The notes beneath the pieces are model-generated. The model was not told the DNA's origin. It saw only the letters and a program-made list of their open reading frames with translations, and made no database searches. This document shows, piece after piece, positions 31,395-33,477 of a DNA stretch of 33,477 nt. The DNA is taken from the NCBI GenBank assembly GCA_035540635.1, contig DATLGH010000029.1, positions 1 to 33,477 of the forward strand, in the 5' to 3' direction. The DNA is from Egibacteraceae bacterium (GTDB taxonomy: Bacteria; Actinomycetota; Nitriliruptoria; Euzebyales; Egibacteraceae). The translations under genes were made by a program, and so were the position numbers. Every line of letters begins with the position of its first letter. The stretch's first letter is position 1.

Positions 31395-31550
31395 CCTGTC
31401 CCATTATTTTCACGCACCACCGCCAGGCCTACTACGACCGGCTGCAGGCCGTGCGCGACGAAGGGGACTGGGAGGCGCGACGAAGGGGACTGGGAGGGCT
31501 GGCTCGCGTTCTTCCTCGAGGGCGTTGCAGAGGTGGTGAACTGTCGACCC
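31395..31550 (+). pseudogene. Fic-family C-terminal remnant with a 22-bp tandem duplication
   Basis: Pieces RQAYYDRLQAVRDEGDWE and, after a duplication, EGDWEGWLAFFLEGVAEVV match the segment that follows the catalytic motif in Fic-family proteins. The Fic motif (HPFxxGNGR) and everything upstream are missing. A 22-base unit (31455-31476) is repeated at 31477-31498 with one difference, duplicating the RDEGDWE codons and shifting the frame. The stretch to 31690 shows nothing else recognisable. Confidence 0.65.
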
Positions 31551-31701
31551 GCGCCTGCAGGGGTCCACCGGCACCGGCGCCTACCGGTGGCGTGACCTCA
31601 TAGGAGCCTGCTGCTACCAGGCGCCCCTTGGCAGTCTTGTCCGCCTCCCGGCCGGCTCGGTGCTCCCCCGACTGGATGAGAGCCGAGGAGGCAACACCAG
31701 C

Positions 31702-32158
31702 ATGACAGACCCCGCCCGTCACGTCACGGGCGGGGTGGACACCCATGCCGACTGCCACGTCGCGGTGGTGGTGGACTCCGCGACCGGGCACGTCGCGGGG
31801 ACCGCATCGTTCGACAACACTGCCGGCGGCTACCACGAGCTGCTGGCCTGGATGCGCGGCCACGGCGTGGTCGACAAGGTCGGCGTGGAGGGCACCGGCA
31901 CCTACGGCGCCGGTCTGACCCGTCACCTGCGCCGCCACGGCATCGCGGTCGTCGAGGTTGACCGGCCCGACCGCAAGACCCGCCGGCTGCGCGGCAAGTC
32001 CGACCCGGTCGACGCCGAGGCGGCAGCGCGGGCGGCCCTGGCCGGGGTCGCCACGGGGACACCCAAGACTCGTGACGGCGTGGTGGAGGCCGTGCGTGTG
32101 CTCGAGGTGCTGTACGAGTCGGCGGACAAGGACCGCACCAGGGCGCTGAACCAGTTGT
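31702..32158 (+). pseudogene. Second IS110-type transposase, truncated N-terminal half
   Basis: From ATG 31702 (GAGGAGG upstream) about 152 codons match a DEDD-type IS110 transposase unlike the copies at 18 and 21 kb: GGVDTHADCHVAVVVDSATG, VGVEGTGTYGAGLTRHLRRH, RKTRRLRGKSDPVDAEAAAR and DKDRTRALNQL. The four acidic residues of the nuclease domain appear present. The homology stops where TGTCAG (32159) begins the next transposon, and the remaining open frame to 32304 is a chimeric readout. The C-terminal domain is gone. Confidence 0.8.
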
Positions 32159-32243
32159 TGTCAGCCACGCTCGTTGACCTTGGTGTGGTCAGGTTCGGTG
32201 TCGTTGGGAGGGCGTGGGTGGTGACGGTGTGTGATGGACGCGG

Positions 32244-32516
32244 TCATCGGCTGAACAGGGGTGTGTCGAGGCCGAGCAGGCCGCGGATGTCGTGGTGGGT
32301 GTAGCCGTGGTCGTAGGCGGCGGCGATAAGTCCGGGCAGGTAGTTGTCGGCTTGCAGGACGAGGGTTTGCAGCAGGTGCAGGGCGTGGCCGGGGTCGGGT
32401 CCTTGGGCGGGGTCGGTGAGGGGGCAGGGGATGCCGCGTTGCCAGCCGAGCGCTTCGACGGCGTGGGTGATGACGGCGAGGCTGTTGTGGTCGAGGTGGA
32501 TTCGCATGGGGGTCAC
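32244..32516 (-). CDS. Small transposon-associated protein of unknown function
   Basis: This 90-residue protein starts at GTG 32516, which overlaps the ATPase stop by 4 bases (GTGA), so the two are co-translated. It is helical: MRIHLDHNSLAVITHAVEAL, LHLLQTLVLQADNYLPGLIA and AAYDHGYTHHDIRGLLGLD. The last part resembles a helix-turn-helix, so it might bind DNA or help target selection in the way TniQ does in related elements; that is inference. No family is recognised. Confidence 0.6.
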   Translation of the reverse strand: MTPMRIHLDHNSLAVITHAVEALGWQRGIPCPLTDPAQGPDPGHALHLLQTLVLQADNYLPGLIAAAYDHGYTHHDIRGLLGLDTPLFSR

Positions 32517-33343
32517 TCCGCGGTGTGGTCGGCGATGGCGGCTTGGGCGCAGTCCATGTCGATGATGGTGTTGCGCCGGGCGTAGCCGGCGATGAGTGCT
32601 GCGACGGCGAGGTTGCCGATCTGGCGGGGCAGGCCGCGGGCGGCGTGGGCGATCGCGGCGGTGGCGTCGTCGGCGAACAGCGGGTCGGCGCGTCCGCTGA
32701 TTTGCAGGTGGTGGCGGATGTAGTCGGCGGTCTGGTCGCCGGTGAGAGGGCCCAGGTGGTAGCGCACGGCGATGCGTTGGTCCAGCGCCGCGAAGGACCC
32801 GCGGCGGATCTTGCGGCGCAGGGCGGGCTGGGCCAGCAGGATCACCGCGAGCAGGGATGCCGAGTCCATCTGGTCGCTTGACAACAGCCGGGCTTGTTCG
32901 AGCTGATCGGCGTCGAGCAGGTGCGCGTCATCGATGAAGAGGACGGTGGCCTTGTCACGCTCGTCGCGTTCGCGGGCGAGCAGTTCGGCGCTTTGGGCGA
33001 TCAGCGCGCCGCGGTGGAAACGGGGCGCGACCCCCAGGGCGTAGGCGATGTGTTGGTGGATGCCGCGGGCGCCCACGGCGGGGTTGGCGATGTAGACGAT
33101 GGTGTGGCGCGACGCGTCGAGGTCGGCGACCGCGCAGCGCGCGGCCAGGCTCTTGCCGACGCCGACTTCGCCGGTGACCAGCCCGATGGTCTGCTCGTCG
33201 ATCAGCCAGCGGATGCGGGCGACGGCTTCCAGGTGGCCGGGGTGGGCCAGCACCTGGGCGGGCGCGAGGGTCTTTGAGAACGGCGTGCGCGAGAAGCCGT
33301 AGTAGCGCTTCCAGTCGGTTGCGGGCGTGGTGACCGCGGTCAT
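32513..33343 (-). CDS. AAA ATPase, TniB/TnsC/ExeA-like transposition regulator
   Basis: This 276-residue protein begins TDWKRYYGFSRTPFSKTLAP, the YFGF-type start of ExeA/TniB ATPases. Walker A is GEVGVGKSLAARC, Walker B is ATVLFIDDAHLL, and the sensor/lid region is HLGPLTGDQTADYIRHHLQI with ARGLPRQIGNLAVAAL. Such ATPases select target DNA and activate the DDE transposase of their element. ATG 33343 is chosen because the motif-bearing sequence begins there; the frame stays open upstream, but only through an inverted repeat. It is coupled to the following small gene. Confidence 0.85.
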   Translation of the reverse strand: MTAVTTPATDWKRYYGFSRTPFSKTLAPAQVLAHPGHLEAVARIRWLIDEQTIGLVTGEVGVGKSLAARCAVADLDASRHTIVYIANPAVGARGIHQHIAYALGVAPRFHRGALIAQSAELLARERDERDKATVLFIDDAHLLDADQLEQARLLSSDQMDSASLLAVILLAQPALRRKIRRGSFAALDQRIAVRYHLGPLTGDQTADYIRHHLQISGRADPLFADDATAAIAHAARGLPRQIGNLAVAALIAGYARRNTIIDMDCAQAAIADHTAE

Positions 33344-33477
33344 CGCCGCGCCCCTGGCGTGTGGGGCACGGCCGCATCGGACCCGGGCGCGGCCACACCA
33401 GGGTCGTCGGGCCCCTCGGGGCCGTGGGGGCCGTGCCCCACACGCCAGGGGCGCGGCGATGACCGCGGTCACCACGC
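33325..33477. repeat. 49-bp perfect inverted repeat at the window end
   Basis: Bases 33325-33373 and 33429-33477 are exact reverse complements, separated by 55 bases. The left arm contains the ATPase start region, so the right arm repeats that ribosome site and ATG on the plus strand. The right arm reaches the last base of the window and may extend further. Confidence 0.85.

Larger units (their letters stand above)
32159..33477 (-). mobile_element. Partial transposon with TniB/ExeA-like ATPase
   Basis: The element interrupts the IS110-type transposase and continues beyond the window. Its inner end is probably TGTCAGCCACGCTCGTTGAC at 32159, a TG-type terminus like those of Mu/Tn7/Tn5053-class elements. 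It holds a small gene and an ATPase gene on the minus strand; the DDE transposase expected upstream of the ATPase would lie past 33477. No target duplication can be tested because the other end is missing. Confidence 0.6.

Overview
The window is high-GC DNA with actinobacterial features: GTG starts and 4-base stop/start overlaps, a mycothiol-type TIGR03086 protein, cell-wall-binding repeat 2 domains, an ECF42-type sigma factor with DGPF proteins, and RES/Xre and DarTG modules. I cannot place it below phylum; the deacetylase/CWB2 fusion would fit Nitriliruptoria-like lineages, but that is only an inference.

Positions 1-11250 are mostly ordinary, intact genes. They are the end of an unknown Pro/Ala-rich protein, a MOSC protein coupled to a UbiA homogentisate-type prenyltransferase, a secreted polysaccharide deacetylase with three cell-wall-binding repeats, a SpoIIE-type phosphatase coupled to an acyl-CoA dehydrogenase, and a family 2 glycosyltransferase. 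Next come a Cys-rich copper-binding four-helix protein, divergent from a DUF2182 membrane protein, and a secreted SBP56-like protein. The last three may form a copper-related neighbourhood.

Positions 11250-13620 hold decayed gene fragments and one intact gene for a predicted metallopeptidase. Its N-terminus carries the short motif typical of extracellular contractile injection system (eCIS) cargo, yet no injection machinery is present.

Positions 13750-18010 hold a dead VapBC pair, an ArsR/SRPBCC/TIGR03086 operon with a clear operator, and two DGPF (YCII) genes followed by an ECF42-type sigma factor. Both DGPF genes are preceded by matching promoter-like sites, which suggests a self-controlled regulon. 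The sigma gene is frameshifted close to its end.

Positions 18050-33477 are a mosaic of mobile elements and toxin-antitoxin (TA) genes. Two copies of one IS110 element (one internally deleted, one with a single nonsense codon), an intact tyrosine integrase, a dead integrase and an integrase remnant are interleaved with an intact VapBC, DarTG, a DUF433/PIN-like pair, RES/Xre, and remnants of HsdR and Fic genes. A tRNA-Gly(CCC) 3' fragment marks an integration boundary. A recurring 65-90 bp sequence, called R1 here, occurs four times, each time beside a TA module, and its first bases are the IS110 target. The 290-bp structured leader of the IS110 transposase contains exact 10-base and 8-base matches to that target and a 7-base match to the IS end, as expected for a bridge RNA. 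The right end is a second IS110 type truncated by a transposon with a TniB/ExeA-like ATPase, and the window ends in a 49-bp inverted repeat.

Many genes right of 13.8 kb carry single-base frameshifts or TGG-to-TGA stops. I read most as decay of mobile DNA, but assembly error should be excluded for isolated cases.
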